From NCBI GenBank assembly GCA_013362555.1, contig JABFVX010000169.1:1-7919 (forward strand): a stretch of 7,919 nucleotides of DNA, written 5' to 3'. Below, piece by piece: positions 1 through 6,095 of this stretch (its first letter is position 1; each line of letters begins with the position of its first letter). The notes beneath the pieces were generated by a model. The model saw only the letters and a program-made list of their open reading frames with translations. It did not search any database and had not been told where the DNA came from. This DNA is from Mycobacteriaceae bacterium. GTDB taxonomy: Bacteria; Actinomycetota; Actinomycetes; Mycobacteriales; Mycobacteriaceae. A program made the position numbers and the translations under genes.

Positions 1-242
1 GGCGGCACCGGGCCACCCGGGAAAGGCGGCTGCGGGAACACGGTGGCGCCGGCGGCCGGCGGTGCGGCATACGGCTCGGCAGTGGGGAATGCCTGCGTGG
101 GAGCGTCGGTGCGGGGCGGTGTCCACGGCTCGTGCTGCATCGGCTGCTGACCGGAGGGGGACGGCGCCTCGGCGGCGCCCGCCTGCTTCGGCGGCTCGTT
201 GCTGGGAGCGCCGCCCGGGCCGGGGTTGAAGTTCTCCGTCAT
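1..242 (-). CDS. pepD: N-terminus of probable HtrA/PepD-like serine protease (partial, cut by window edge)
   Basis: An open frame begins at ATG 242-240 and runs off the left edge, giving 80 codons. The product starts MTENFNPGPGGAP and is rich in Pro, Ala, Gly and Gln, with no membrane segment or catalytic residue inside the window. A purine-rich AAGGAG at 261-256 lies upstream, with a rather long spacing of 13 nt. The identity rests mainly on synteny: in mycobacteria mprA-mprB is followed by pepD. That membrane-anchored, PDZ-containing HtrA-type protease begins with a similar low-complexity cytoplasmic tail, followed by a transmembrane helix, a trypsin-like domain and a PDZ domain. An MprA-box-like repeat 83 bp upstream supports membership of the MprAB regulon. 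The gap of 200 bp after mprB, with its own operator-like repeat, suggests a separate promoter. A different proline-rich membrane protein cannot be excluded, because the diagnostic domains lie outside the window. Confidence 0.68.
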   Translation of the reverse strand, partial: MTENFNPGPGGAPSNEPPKQAGAAEAPSPSGQQPMQHEPWTPPRTDAPTQAFPTAEPYAAPPAAGATVFPQPPFPGGPVP

Positions 243-317
243 CAGGTTCTCGCTTCTCCTTCGCTGAGCCGATGAGCGCTGTGTCGGCCATGGTTCGGGC
301 TGTCAGTAAGCATTGTC

Positions 318-361
318 CACCCTCCTGAGAACCCACTGAGACCCTGCCATGACCCTGCCAT
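318..361 (-). repeat. Four-unit 11 bp phased direct-repeat array
   Basis: Read on the minus strand, this stretch divides into four consecutive 11-mers: ATGGCAGGGTC, ATGGCAGGGTC, TCAGTGGGTTC and TCAGGAGGGTG. The first two are identical. All four share bases at positions 4, 7, 8 and 10 (G, G, G, T). One helical turn of spacing is typical of OmpR/PhoB-type response-regulator sites, so the array may hold two adjacent regulator dimers. The last two units contain the MprA-box-like TCTCAG pair. The repeat is directly visible; the binding role is inferred. Confidence 0.6.
325..341 (-). promoter_or_regulatory. Putative MprA box upstream of the pepD-like gene
   Basis: The minus strand reads TCTCAGTGGGTTCTCAG, a direct repeat of TCTCAG with 11 bp periodicity. 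It matches the site before mprA (2756-2740) at 15 of 17 positions, with the same orientation relative to its gene. Mycobacterial MprA is known to bind two loosely conserved 8 bp direct repeats upstream of mprA and pepD, and this fits that layout. The box ends 82 bp before the pepD-like start. A TACTGA at 308-303 on the minus strand could be the -10 element, which would place the box near -35 as expected of an activator. Confidence 0.65.
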
Positions 362-426
362 CAGTGTCCGGCGACTGCACCTTTTGAAGCACAGTCATTT
401 TCACACCTGCCGGTACGACCCGCGAG

Positions 427-439
427 GCGCCTCAGGCGC
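427..439 (-). terminator. Small GC hairpin just after the mprB stop (weak terminator candidate)
   Basis: Starting 3 nt after the mprB stop on the minus strand, GCGCC-TGA-GGCGC can form a 5 bp stem with a 3 nt loop. No T-tract follows. It could slow or partly stop transcription between mprB and the pepD-like gene, or it may be chance in GC-rich DNA. Confidence 0.22.
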
Positions 440-442
440 ACG

Positions 443-1987
443 TCATGGCTCGTCGCGGAGGTTGTCCTCGTCGGCAGCGGCCGCGCCGGATTCACCTGGC
501 AGGACCACGCGGATGAGGGCGCCGCCGCGGTCGGAGGCGTCGATGGCGATGGTGCCGCCATGTTTGACCACCACCTGGCGGACAATGGCGAGACCGAGAC
601 CGGAGCCGGGCATGGCGCGCGCCGACATGGTGCGGTAGAAGCGCTCGAACACCAACTCGCGCTCGTCTTCCGGAATGCCGGGGCCCGCGTCGTCGACGGT
701 GAGTTCCAGCAGGCCGCCGGAAGCGTGCCCGGGGGTGGCGGCGCCGGGGATCTCGCGCATCGCGACCAGGACCTGGGCCCCGTCCGGGCTCCATTTCGCG
801 GCATTGTCCAAAACATTGAGCACCGCGCGCTGGAGTCCGGCCTCGTGGCCGTAGATGAACCACGGCTGCAACGTGGCGACGAATTCGACGGTGGCGCGCC
901 GCCTGCGCACGCGCTCGAGCGCCCGTTCGACGACGTCGCCCAGATCGATCGGCTCGAAGACGGTCTCCGGCGCCTCCTCTCGGGCGAGATCCACCAAATC
1001 GCCCACCAGCGTGGACAATTCCTCGATCTGCGCCATCACGTCGGAGCGCAGCTCGGCCATGTCGGTCTCCGGCAGCTGCGGAGCGCCGGGGCGACTGGAG
1101 GCGATGAGCAGCTCCATGTTGGTGCGCAGCGAGGTGAGCGGGGTGCGCAGCTCGTGGCCCGCGTCGGCGACCAATCGGGTTTGTCGTTCGCGCGATTCGG
1201 CCAGCGCCAGCAGCATGGCATTGAAACTCTCGGTGAGCCGCGCCAATTCGTCGTGGCCGGTCACCGGGATCGGGGTGAGGTCGTCGGTGCGGGCGACTCG
1301 CTCGAAGGCCGCGGTGAGCCTGCCGATGGGCCGCAGTCCGGTGCGGCCGACGGCGGTGCCCGCCACGGCCGCCAGCGCCACGCCGCCGCCGCCGACGACG
1401 AACAGCACCCAGGACAGCCGGTTCAGCACGGCGTTGGTCGAGGTGAGCTTCTGCGCCACCACCAGAGTCCAGCCGCTGGGAGTGCGGGTGGTGAAGACCC
1501 GCTGGTTGTTGACGGTGTGCAGCGCCGAGCGCCGCAGGCCGTGCGCCACCGCCCAGTCGTCGGCGCCGATCGGGATGGCCGAGCCGATCGGCTGATACGG
1601 CTGTTCCACACCAGGCGGGATCACGGCGAAGCTCATGTCCTCGGACAGGAAGGTGGCCGACAGTTCGCTCGACAGCAGATCGAAGCCGTACGGGTTGTCC
1701 TGGGTGATCGCCCCCGCCTTCGCGAGCAGCTGGTTGTCCACTTCGGCATACAACGTCCGCGCCACCACGACGTACGCCGCGGCCGCCACCACGGCCACGG
1801 TGATCGCCACCACGGACGCCGCCAGCAGCGCGATCCGCCCGCGCAGCGACATGGTCCGCGGCAGCGGCGTGGCGTCGGGCGGGGGCGCCTCGGGCGCTGC
1901 CGGCGGAACCGGCGCGGGCGGGTCCGCTGCGGCGGGTTTCGCGGCCGCGGGGCGCGGAGGTTTCGGGGTGCGGCGAGGCGCGGTCAC
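443..1987 (-). CDS. mprB: MprB-type sensor histidine kinase
   Basis: This is a 514-residue membrane kinase that phosphorylates MprA in response to envelope stress. Visible in order: a Pro/Ala-rich cytoplasmic tail (1-45), a transmembrane helix (about 51-77), an extracytoplasmic sensor region (about 78-188) and a second helix (about 191-214). Then come a HAMP linker (about 215-268) and a HisKA motif with phospho-acceptor H278 in DAGHELRTPLTSLR. The ATPase domain shows an N box (NVLDNAAKW, N391 and N395), G1 (DAGPGIP, 433-439), an F box (FERFYR, 447-452) and G2 (GSGLGLAI, 461-468). All catalytic motifs are intact. The start is GTG 1987-1985, 43 bp after the mprA stop, so the two genes are probably co-transcribed. 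No good Shine-Dalgarno sequence is visible. An in-frame ATG at 1852-1850 (MSLRGRIALL) would remove the tail and give a length closer to the mycobacterial protein. The C-terminus ends in an acidic tail. Residues around the HAMP and H box match recalled Mycobacterium MprB very closely. Confidence 0.93.
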   Translation of the reverse strand: MTAPRRTPKPPRPAAAKPAAADPPAPVPPAAPEAPPPDATPLPRTMSLRGRIALLAASVVAITVAVVAAAAYVVVARTLYAEVDNQLLAKAGAITQDNPYGFDLLSSELSATFLSEDMSFAVIPPGVEQPYQPIGSAIPIGADDWAVAHGLRRSALHTVNNQRVFTTRTPSGWTLVVAQKLTSTNAVLNRLSWVLFVVGGGGVALAAVAGTAVGRTGLRPIGRLTAAFERVARTDDLTPIPVTGHDELARLTESFNAMLLALAESRERQTRLVADAGHELRTPLTSLRTNMELLIASSRPGAPQLPETDMAELRSDVMAQIEELSTLVGDLVDLAREEAPETVFEPIDLGDVVERALERVRRRRATVEFVATLQPWFIYGHEAGLQRAVLNVLDNAAKWSPDGAQVLVAMREIPGAATPGHASGGLLELTVDDAGPGIPEDERELVFERFYRTMSARAMPGSGLGLAIVRQVVVKHGGTIAIDASDRGGALIRVVLPGESGAAAADEDNLRDEP

Positions 1988-2030
1988 GGCATCACTCGGC
2001 GAACGGAAGGAGCAGGCGGACGGGCACAGC

Positions 2031-2717
2031 TCACGGCGGGGTCTCGCGCAGGACGTAGCCGACGCCGCGGACGGTGTGGATCAGGCGCGGCTCGCCGTCG
2101 GCCTCAGTCTTGCGGCGCAAGTAACCCACGTAGACCTCGAGAGCGTTGCCGGAGGTCGGGAAATCGTAGCCCCACACTTCCTCGAGAATACGGCCCCGAG
2201 TGAGCACGCGGCGCGGGTTGGCCATCAGCATTTCGAGCAGCGCGAATTCGGTTCGGGTGAGGCTGATCCGGCGCACGCCTCGGGTGACCTCCCTGGTCAC
2301 GGGGTCCAGTGAGAGATCATTGAATTGGAGCAATTCGGAGTTGACGGCGGGGTCGGACACGGTCCGGCGCAGCAGCGCCCGCAGCCGGGCCAGCAGCTCC
2401 TCCAGCGCGAACGGTTTGGGCAGGTAGTCGTCGGCGCCCGCGTCGAGGCCCGCCACCCGGTCGGACACCGAATCCCGGGCGGTGAGTACGAGAATGGGCA
2501 GGTCGTCACCGGTGCTGCGGAGCCTGCGGCACACCTCCAAGCCGTCCAGCCGAGGCATCATCACATCGAGCACCAGGGCGTCGGGCCGCTGTCCGGCGGT
2601 CTTGTCGAGGGCGTCCACGCCGTCCACCGCCACATCGACGGTGTACCCGTTGAAGGTCAGCGATCGCCGCAGGGACTCCCGGACCGCCCGGTCGTCATCG
2701 ACTACCAGAATCCGCAT
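2031..2717 (-). CDS. mprA: MprA response regulator (OmpR/PhoB family)
   Basis: This 228-residue DNA-binding regulator is activated by MprB and controls envelope-stress genes; in mycobacteria these include sigE, pepD and mprA itself. The receiver domain (1-118) has the acidic pocket D7/D8, phospho-acceptor D51 in LVLDVMMPRLDG, T79 and K101 in YLPKPF. The winged-helix output domain (about 128-226) ends in the typical RLIHTVRGVGYVLRETPP. Long segments agree with recalled mycobacterial MprA. I chose ATG 2717-2715 (MRILVVDDDRAVRES) because the family begins there; the frame is open upstream to 2804 but that extension does not resemble the family. No Shine-Dalgarno sequence precedes the ATG, so a leaderless mRNA is possible. 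A TCTCAG direct repeat lies 23 bp upstream, suggesting autoregulation. The gene is first in a probable mprA-mprB operon and is divergent from uppP. Confidence 0.96.
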   Translation of the reverse strand: MRILVVDDDRAVRESLRRSLTFNGYTVDVAVDGVDALDKTAGQRPDALVLDVMMPRLDGLEVCRRLRSTGDDLPILVLTARDSVSDRVAGLDAGADDYLPKPFALEELLARLRALLRRTVSDPAVNSELLQFNDLSLDPVTREVTRGVRRISLTRTEFALLEMLMANPRRVLTRGRILEEVWGYDFPTSGNALEVYVGYLRRKTEADGEPRLIHTVRGVGYVLRETPP

Positions 2718-2739
2718 GCGAACAGTGTGGCCCCGCCGT

Positions 2740-2756
2740 CTGAGACCCGACTGAGA
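2740..2756 (-). promoter_or_regulatory. Putative MprA box upstream of mprA (autoregulatory)
   Basis: The minus strand reads TCTCAGTCGGGTCTCAG, two TCTCAG half-sites with 11 bp periodicity, ending 22 bp before the mprA ATG. It is 15/17 identical to the repeat before the pepD-like gene. Known MprA sites are paired direct repeats, and MprA is known to autoregulate in mycobacteria. If mprA is transcribed without a leader, the box would cover the -35 region. Confidence 0.68.
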
Positions 2757-2776
2757 GACACGCCCGCCTTTCAACC

Positions 2777-2827
2777 TCCAGAACGACCCACGAGTTGCGC
2801 CCAACGCACTCCACGGGTCGTTCTGGA
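2777..2827. repeat. Intergenic hairpin repeat, copy 1
   Basis: A 51 bp imperfect palindrome lies between divergent mprA and uppP. The outer arms are 13 bp and perfect: 2777-2789 (T then CCAGAACGACCC) pairs with 2815-2827. An inner 4 bp stem (TGCG 2796-2799 with CGCA 2805-2808) closes a CCCAA loop. It belongs with 3831-3881, 7858-7910 and, degenerate, 4938-4987. Its position upstream of both flanking genes argues against a simple terminator role. Confidence 0.85.
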
Positions 2828-2899
2828 AACTTCTCGCTGCCGGGACGGAGTGGAGCGCCTAGCCCGCGCGGCCGGCGTCATGTGGAAATGTGGCGCCCG

Positions 2900-3817
2900 A
2901 TGCTGACTTACTTCCAAGCCGTCGCGATCGGCGCGCTGCAGGGCGTGACCGAGCTGTTTCCCATCTCCAGCCTGGGGCATTCGGTCCTGGTTCCCGCTTG
3001 GCTCGGCGGGTCCTGGGGGGCTCTGGTCACCCAGGGCGACTCCGACTCCGGCACGCCCTATCTCGCGTTCGTCGTCGCCCTGCACGTCGCCACCGCGGTG
3101 GCGCTGCTCGTCTACTACCGCGACGACTGGCGCGCTATCGCCGCCGGTTTGGTCGACACCGTCCGCACCCGCTCCGTCGAAACGCCCACGCAACGGCTGA
3201 CATGGCTGCTGGTGCTGGCGGCGGCCCCGGTCGGAGTGTTGGGCCTGCTGTTCGAACACCCGCTCCGGGTGCTTTTCGCCACGCCGCGGGCCGCCGGCGT
3301 CTTCCTGACGCTCAACGGCGTGGTGCTGCTCGCGGGCGAAGCGCTGCGCAGGCGCGGCGGCGCGGAGTCGAGCGGCGCAGGCCGAACCCATGCCGAAAGC
3401 GACACGATCACCGCGCGGCGGACCGCTACCCGCCTAGACACGTTGACCGCCGCGGACGCCGTCGGCATCGGCGTCGCGCAGACCTTCGCCCTGCTGGCCG
3501 GGATCAGTCGCTCCGGAGTCAGCATGGTGGGCGGACTGCTGCGCGGGCTCGACCACGAAGACGCGGCGAAGTTCTCCTTTCTGCTGGCCACACCGGTGAT
3601 TCTGGCCGCGGGCCTGCTCAAGCTGCCAGAACTGGCAGGCCCGCACGGCCACGGCATCCTCGGCCAGTGTCTGGCGGGCGCGATCGTAGCCGGAGTCGCT
3701 TCATACCTATCGGTCCGATTTTTGGAGCGCTACTTCAAGACCCGCACGCTGCTCCCCTTCGCGGTGTACAGCGTGGTCTTCGGCCTGGCCTCAGTCCTGC
3801 GCTTCACCGTGGGCTGA
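2900..3817 (+). CDS. uppP: Undecaprenyl-diphosphate phosphatase (UppP/BacA family)
   Basis: This 305-residue integral membrane enzyme hydrolyses undecaprenyl diphosphate to the monophosphate, recycling the lipid carrier for peptidoglycan and other wall polymers. The N-terminus (LQGVTELFPISSLGH, 13-27) holds the (E/Q)xxxE motif as Q14 and E18, plus S23/S24 and H27. These correspond to E. coli E17, E21, S26/S27 and H30. The second motif, GISRSGVS (201-208), supplies catalytic-site R204. Several hydrophobic helices follow the family pattern. Compared with E. coli (273 residues) it is longer, partly through a polar loop at about 150-180 and a Gly/Ser segment at about 37-51. FPISSLGH is the variant seen in an actinobacterial/proteobacterial subgroup. 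The start was chosen by family alignment at ATG 2900; in-frame ATG 2888 and GTG 2882 are alternatives, and only a weak GGA at 2884-2886 precedes 2900. The gene stands alone, divergent from mprA and convergent with the VWA gene. Confidence 0.92.
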   Translation: MLTYFQAVAIGALQGVTELFPISSLGHSVLVPAWLGGSWGALVTQGDSDSGTPYLAFVVALHVATAVALLVYYRDDWRAIAAGLVDTVRTRSVETPTQRLTWLLVLAAAPVGVLGLLFEHPLRVLFATPRAAGVFLTLNGVVLLAGEALRRRGGAESSGAGRTHAESDTITARRTATRLDTLTAADAVGIGVAQTFALLAGISRSGVSMVGGLLRGLDHEDAAKFSFLLATPVILAAGLLKLPELAGPHGHGILGQCLAGAIVAGVASYLSVRFLERYFKTRTLLPFAVYSVVFGLASVLRFTVG

Positions 3818-3830
3818 CGGCCCCAGTACC

Positions 3831-3881
3831 TCCAGAATGACCCGTGACGTGCGCTCAACGCACAGGACGGGTCATTCCGGA
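3831..3881. repeat. Intergenic hairpin repeat, copy 2; likely bidirectional terminator
   Basis: This 51 bp element sits between the convergent stops of uppP (3817) and the VWA gene (3901). Its 15 bp arms, 3831-3845 and 3867-3881, pair with one mismatch (3834 against 3878). A symmetric 3 nt internal loop leads to a 5 bp stem (GTGCG 3849-3853 with CGCAC 3859-3863) and a CTCAA loop. The gap has no other content, so it probably ends transcription from both sides, though no strong T-tract follows. Confidence 0.82.
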
Positions 3882-3900
3882 AAGCCATGAGCCCCTCGAA

Positions 3901-4893
3901 TCAGGGCAGGCGGCGGCGGATGAGCAGGGCTGCGGCGAAGGCCGCGGTGAGGACGAGGGTGGCGAGGATGGTCCAGGGCCTGCCCGCGTCGCCGCGCTGC
4001 TTCTCGTAGCCGATCTGCTGTTCCAACGTGTCGTAGGCCTTATGCAAGTCCGCCAGGTTGGTGGCCTTGAAGAACGCGCCGCCGGACAGGTTCGCGATCT
4101 TCTTCAGCGACTCGTCGTCGACCGGGACGGGGACCGACTGGGTGTTGCCGGAGTCGTCCGGGACTTCCGCGGTGCCCGCGTCGGTGCCGAACGAGATGGT
4201 CGACACCGGAACACCTTTGGCCTTGGCCTCGCGGGCGGCGGTGTACGCGCCGCGCGGGTCGTCCAGACCCGCGGGCGAGGTCTGCCTGCCGTCGGATTCC
4301 ATGACGATGCGCGCCGCGGGCGCGTTGCCGCCGCCGAGCACGCTGTTCAGCGTCTGAATGGCCTGCAGCGCGGTGAAGATGCCCTCCCCGGTGGCCGATT
4401 TCGCGGACAACTGCATGTTGTCGATGGCGCTGCGCACCTCGAGCCGATTGGTGCGCGGCGACACCAACACCGAGGCGGCGTCGGAGAACGCGACCAGCCC
4501 GAGATTGATCCCCGTCGGAATGCTGTCGACGAACTTCTTCGCCGCGGTCTGCGCCGCCGCCAGCCGGCTCGGCTGCACATCGGTGGCCTTCATCGACAGC
4601 GACGCGTCGATCACCAGGATGACGGTCGCCCGGTTGCGCGGCACCTTGTACATGGCGGTCGGCCCGGCCAGCGCCACGGTGAGCAGCAACAGCCCGGCCA
4701 AGCCCAGCGCGATCGGCAGGTGCCGGAAGCGGTTGGGTTTGCGGGTAGTCACCTTTTCCAGCAGGTCGAGGTTGGCGAACCGCAGCATCCGCTTGCGTTG
4801 CCGCCGCTGCGTCACCGCGTAGCCGACAGCCACCACGAGGACGACCAGAGCGAAGGCCAGCCACACCGGACTGGCGAAATGCGACCAACTCAC
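3901..4893 (-). CDS. VWA-domain membrane protein (Rv1481/BatA-like), paralogue A
   Basis: This 330-residue protein has two N-terminal membrane helices (about 8-27 and 61-80), a von Willebrand factor A domain (about 90-290) and a C-terminal helix (about 306-326) ending RRRLP. The metal-ion-dependent adhesion site is complete: D96-x-S98-x-S100 (IDASLSM), T168 in ATGE and D201 in ESDG. This is the topology of BatA-type proteins and of mycobacterial Rv1481, which usually lie beside a MoxR AAA+ ATPase and a DUF58 protein. Those partners are not in the window. The family is linked to envelope integrity and complex assembly; the exact role here is unknown. The start is GTG 4893-4891, with a TACGGT hexamer 6 nt upstream and no clear Shine-Dalgarno sequence, so the mRNA may be leaderless. 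It is divergent from and about 75% identical to the gene at 5016-6008, aligned without gaps (hand count 248/330). Confidence 0.9.
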   Translation of the reverse strand: MSWSHFASPVWLAFALVVLVVAVGYAVTQRRQRKRMLRFANLDLLEKVTTRKPNRFRHLPIALGLAGLLLLTVALAGPTAMYKVPRNRATVILVIDASLSMKATDVQPSRLAAAQTAAKKFVDSIPTGINLGLVAFSDAASVLVSPRTNRLEVRSAIDNMQLSAKSATGEGIFTALQAIQTLNSVLGGGNAPAARIVMESDGRQTSPAGLDDPRGAYTAAREAKAKGVPVSTISFGTDAGTAEVPDDSGNTQSVPVPVDDESLKKIANLSGGAFFKATNLADLHKAYDTLEQQIGYEKQRGDAGRPWTILATLVLTAAFAAALLIRRRLP

Positions 4894-4899
4894 GCCACT

Positions 4900-4905
4900 A
4901 CCGTA
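4900..4905 (-). promoter_or_regulatory. Candidate -10 element for VWA paralogue A
   Basis: On the minus strand TACGGT fits the actinobacterial TANNNT -10 pattern and lies 6 nt before the GTG start, the spacing expected for a leaderless transcript. No convincing -35 is visible. The mirror-image gene has TAAGGT in the equivalent place, which strengthens the call a little. Confidence 0.4.
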
Positions 4906-4937
4906 ATCTGTGGCGCCGTCGCGAACGACCCGCGCCG

Positions 4938-4987
4938 CTCCAGACCTCCACGACGGCGTTCAACGCACGTCATCGGTCGTCTTGGAG
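4938..4987. repeat. Degenerate intergenic hairpin repeat, copy 3
   Basis: Located in the 122 bp gap between the two divergent VWA genes. It keeps the outer CTCCA/TGGAG ends (4938-4942 and 4983-4987) and the CAACGCAC core (4961-4968) shared with copies 1 and 2, but its left arm is eroded. An alternative stem pairs ACGACC 4925-4930 with GGTCGT 4975-4980. It lies close to both promoters, and its right end overlaps where a -35 for the plus-strand gene would be. Confidence 0.55.
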
Positions 4988-5002
4988 ACTCTCGCCATGA
5001 TC

Positions 5003-5008
5003 TAAGGT
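5003..5008 (+). promoter_or_regulatory. Candidate -10 element for VWA paralogue B
   Basis: TAAGGT fits TANNNT and lies 7 nt before GTG 5016. A poor -35 candidate (TTGGAG, 4982-4987) sits at the end of hairpin repeat copy 3. The same bases include AAGG, which could instead act as a short Shine-Dalgarno sequence at 8 nt spacing, so promoter and ribosome-site readings compete. Confidence 0.38.
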
Positions 5009-5015
5009 CGGACGG

Positions 5016-6008
5016 GTGAGTCTGTCGGATTTCTCCGCCCCGATCTGGTTGGCCTTCGCCCTGGTCGTATTGGTGCTGGCGGTCGGCTATGTGCTGGTAC
5101 AGCGGCAGCGGCAGAAGCGGATGCTGCGGTTCGCGAACCTGGAGATGCTGGAGACCGTCGCCACCGACAAGCCGAATCGGCTGCGGCACCTGCCGACCGC
5201 CCTGGGCTTGGCCGGGCTGCTGCTGCTCACCGTGGCGCTGGCCGGGCCGACCGCCATGCACAAGGTGCCGCGCAACCGGGCCACGGTCATCCTCGCCATC
5301 GACGTGTCACTGTCGATGAAGGCCACCGACGTGCAGCCGAGCAGGCTCGCGGCGGCGCAGACCGCCGCCAAACGGTTCGTCGACAACATTCCGACGGGGA
5401 TCAACCTCGGGCTGGTGGCGTTCGCAGGCACCGCCTCGGTATTGGTCTCGCCGACGATCAACCGCTCCGAGGTGCGCACGGCCATCGACCATCTGCAACT
5501 GGCCGAGCGCACCGCCACCGGCGAGGCCATCTTCACCTCGATGCAGGCCATCAACACCCTCAACGCGGTGCTCGGCGGCGGCAACGCGCCCGCGGCGCGG
5601 ATCGTGCTGGAGTCCGACGGCAAGGAGACGGTGCCGCTGAACCTCGACGACCCGCGCGGCGCGTTCACCGCGGCCCGCGAGGCTAAGTCCAAAGGCATTC
5701 CGATCTCGACGATTTCGTTCGGCACCACGTGGGGCGCGGTCGACATCCCGGACGGGTCCGGCGGCAGCGAGCGGGTCCCCGTCCCGGTGGACGACGAGTC
5801 GCTGCGCAAAGTGGCGAACCTGTCCAGCGGCGCGTTCTTCAGCGCCGCCAGCCTGTCGGACCTCCACAAGGCCTACGACACACTGGAGCAGCAGATCGGC
5901 TACGAGGAGCAGCGCGGCGACGCGAGCCGCCCGTGGCTCATCGCCGCGGCCCTGGTGATCGCCGCCGCCTTCGTCTCGTCCCTGTTCATTCGCCAGCGCC
6001 TGCCGTAG
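5016..6008 (+). CDS. VWA-domain membrane protein (Rv1481/BatA-like), paralogue B
   Basis: This 330-residue paralogue has the same architecture as its divergent neighbour: two N-terminal helices (about 8-29 and 61-80), a VWA domain (about 90-290) and a C-terminal helix (about 307-326). The metal site is intact (D96, S98, S100 in IDVSLSM; T168; D201). Identity to the gene at 3901-4893 is about 75% with no gap. Differences cluster at the N-terminus, at residues 131-180 and 201-210, and around 237-253, while the segments at 71-80 and 101-110 are invariant. Compared with recalled Rv1481, features such as VAFAGTASVLVSP, the A-ID-VS motif and TATGEAIFT look closer in this copy, so it may be the more conserved paralogue. 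The start is GTG 5016. It ends convergently against the LCP gene, with a 68 bp palindrome between them. Function beyond a metal-binding envelope protein is not known. Confidence 0.9.
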   Translation: MSLSDFSAPIWLAFALVVLVLAVGYVLVQRQRQKRMLRFANLEMLETVATDKPNRLRHLPTALGLAGLLLLTVALAGPTAMHKVPRNRATVILAIDVSLSMKATDVQPSRLAAAQTAAKRFVDNIPTGINLGLVAFAGTASVLVSPTINRSEVRTAIDHLQLAERTATGEAIFTSMQAINTLNAVLGGGNAPAARIVLESDGKETVPLNLDDPRGAFTAAREAKSKGIPISTISFGTTWGAVDIPDGSGGSERVPVPVDDESLRKVANLSSGAFFSAASLSDLHKAYDTLEQQIGYEEQRGDASRPWLIAAALVIAAAFVSSLFIRQRLP

Positions 6009-6011
6009 CGG

Positions 6012-6079
6012 CAAACGCACCGGTTCTGGTCAAACGCACCGGTTGCAACCGGTGCGTTTGACCAGAACCGGTGCGTTTG
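6012..6079. terminator. Perfect 68 bp palindrome, probable bidirectional terminator
   Basis: Bases 6012-6045 are the exact reverse complement of 6046-6079: 34 bp arms, no mismatch and no spacer. Each arm carries CAAACGCACCGGTT twice (6012-6025 and 6031-6044, then inverted). The element fills nearly all of the 75 bp between the convergent VWA (stop 6006-6008) and LCP (stop 6084-6086) genes. Either transcript would fold into a long stem ending in a GTTTG run, so termination from both sides is the simplest role. Confidence 0.8.
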
Positions 6080-6095
6080 TGCGTCAGTTGACGCA
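6080..6095. repeat. 7 bp inverted repeat over the LCP stop codon
   Basis: TGCGTCA-GT-TGACGCA is a perfect 7 bp inverted repeat with a 2 bp centre. It includes the LCP stop (6084-6086) and abuts the 68 bp palindrome. It may extend the terminator structure or be accidental. Confidence 0.45.

Noticed and set aside
560..2203. 547-codon plus-strand open frame antisense to mprB
   Set aside because: It is an Arg/His/Gly-rich shadow of a high-GC gene. The minus strand encodes a complete histidine kinase with every motif intact.
2718..2804. 29-residue N-terminal extension of MprA
   Set aside because: It would run through the MprA box and the hairpin repeat, and the family starts at MRILVVDDD.
2795..2899. 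35-residue N-terminal extension of UppP from ATG 2795
   Set aside because: It would begin inside hairpin repeat copy 1, is hydrophilic and unlike the family, and UppP proteins start near MLTYFQAV at 2900.
3844..5019. 391-codon plus-strand open frame antisense to the minus-strand VWA gene
   Set aside because: Low-complexity composition, no recognisable domain, and a well-conserved VWA protein on the opposite strand.
6012..6079. Terminal inverted repeats of an insertion sequence
   Set aside because: There is no transposase, no target-site duplication that I can see, and the arms abut without a cargo.
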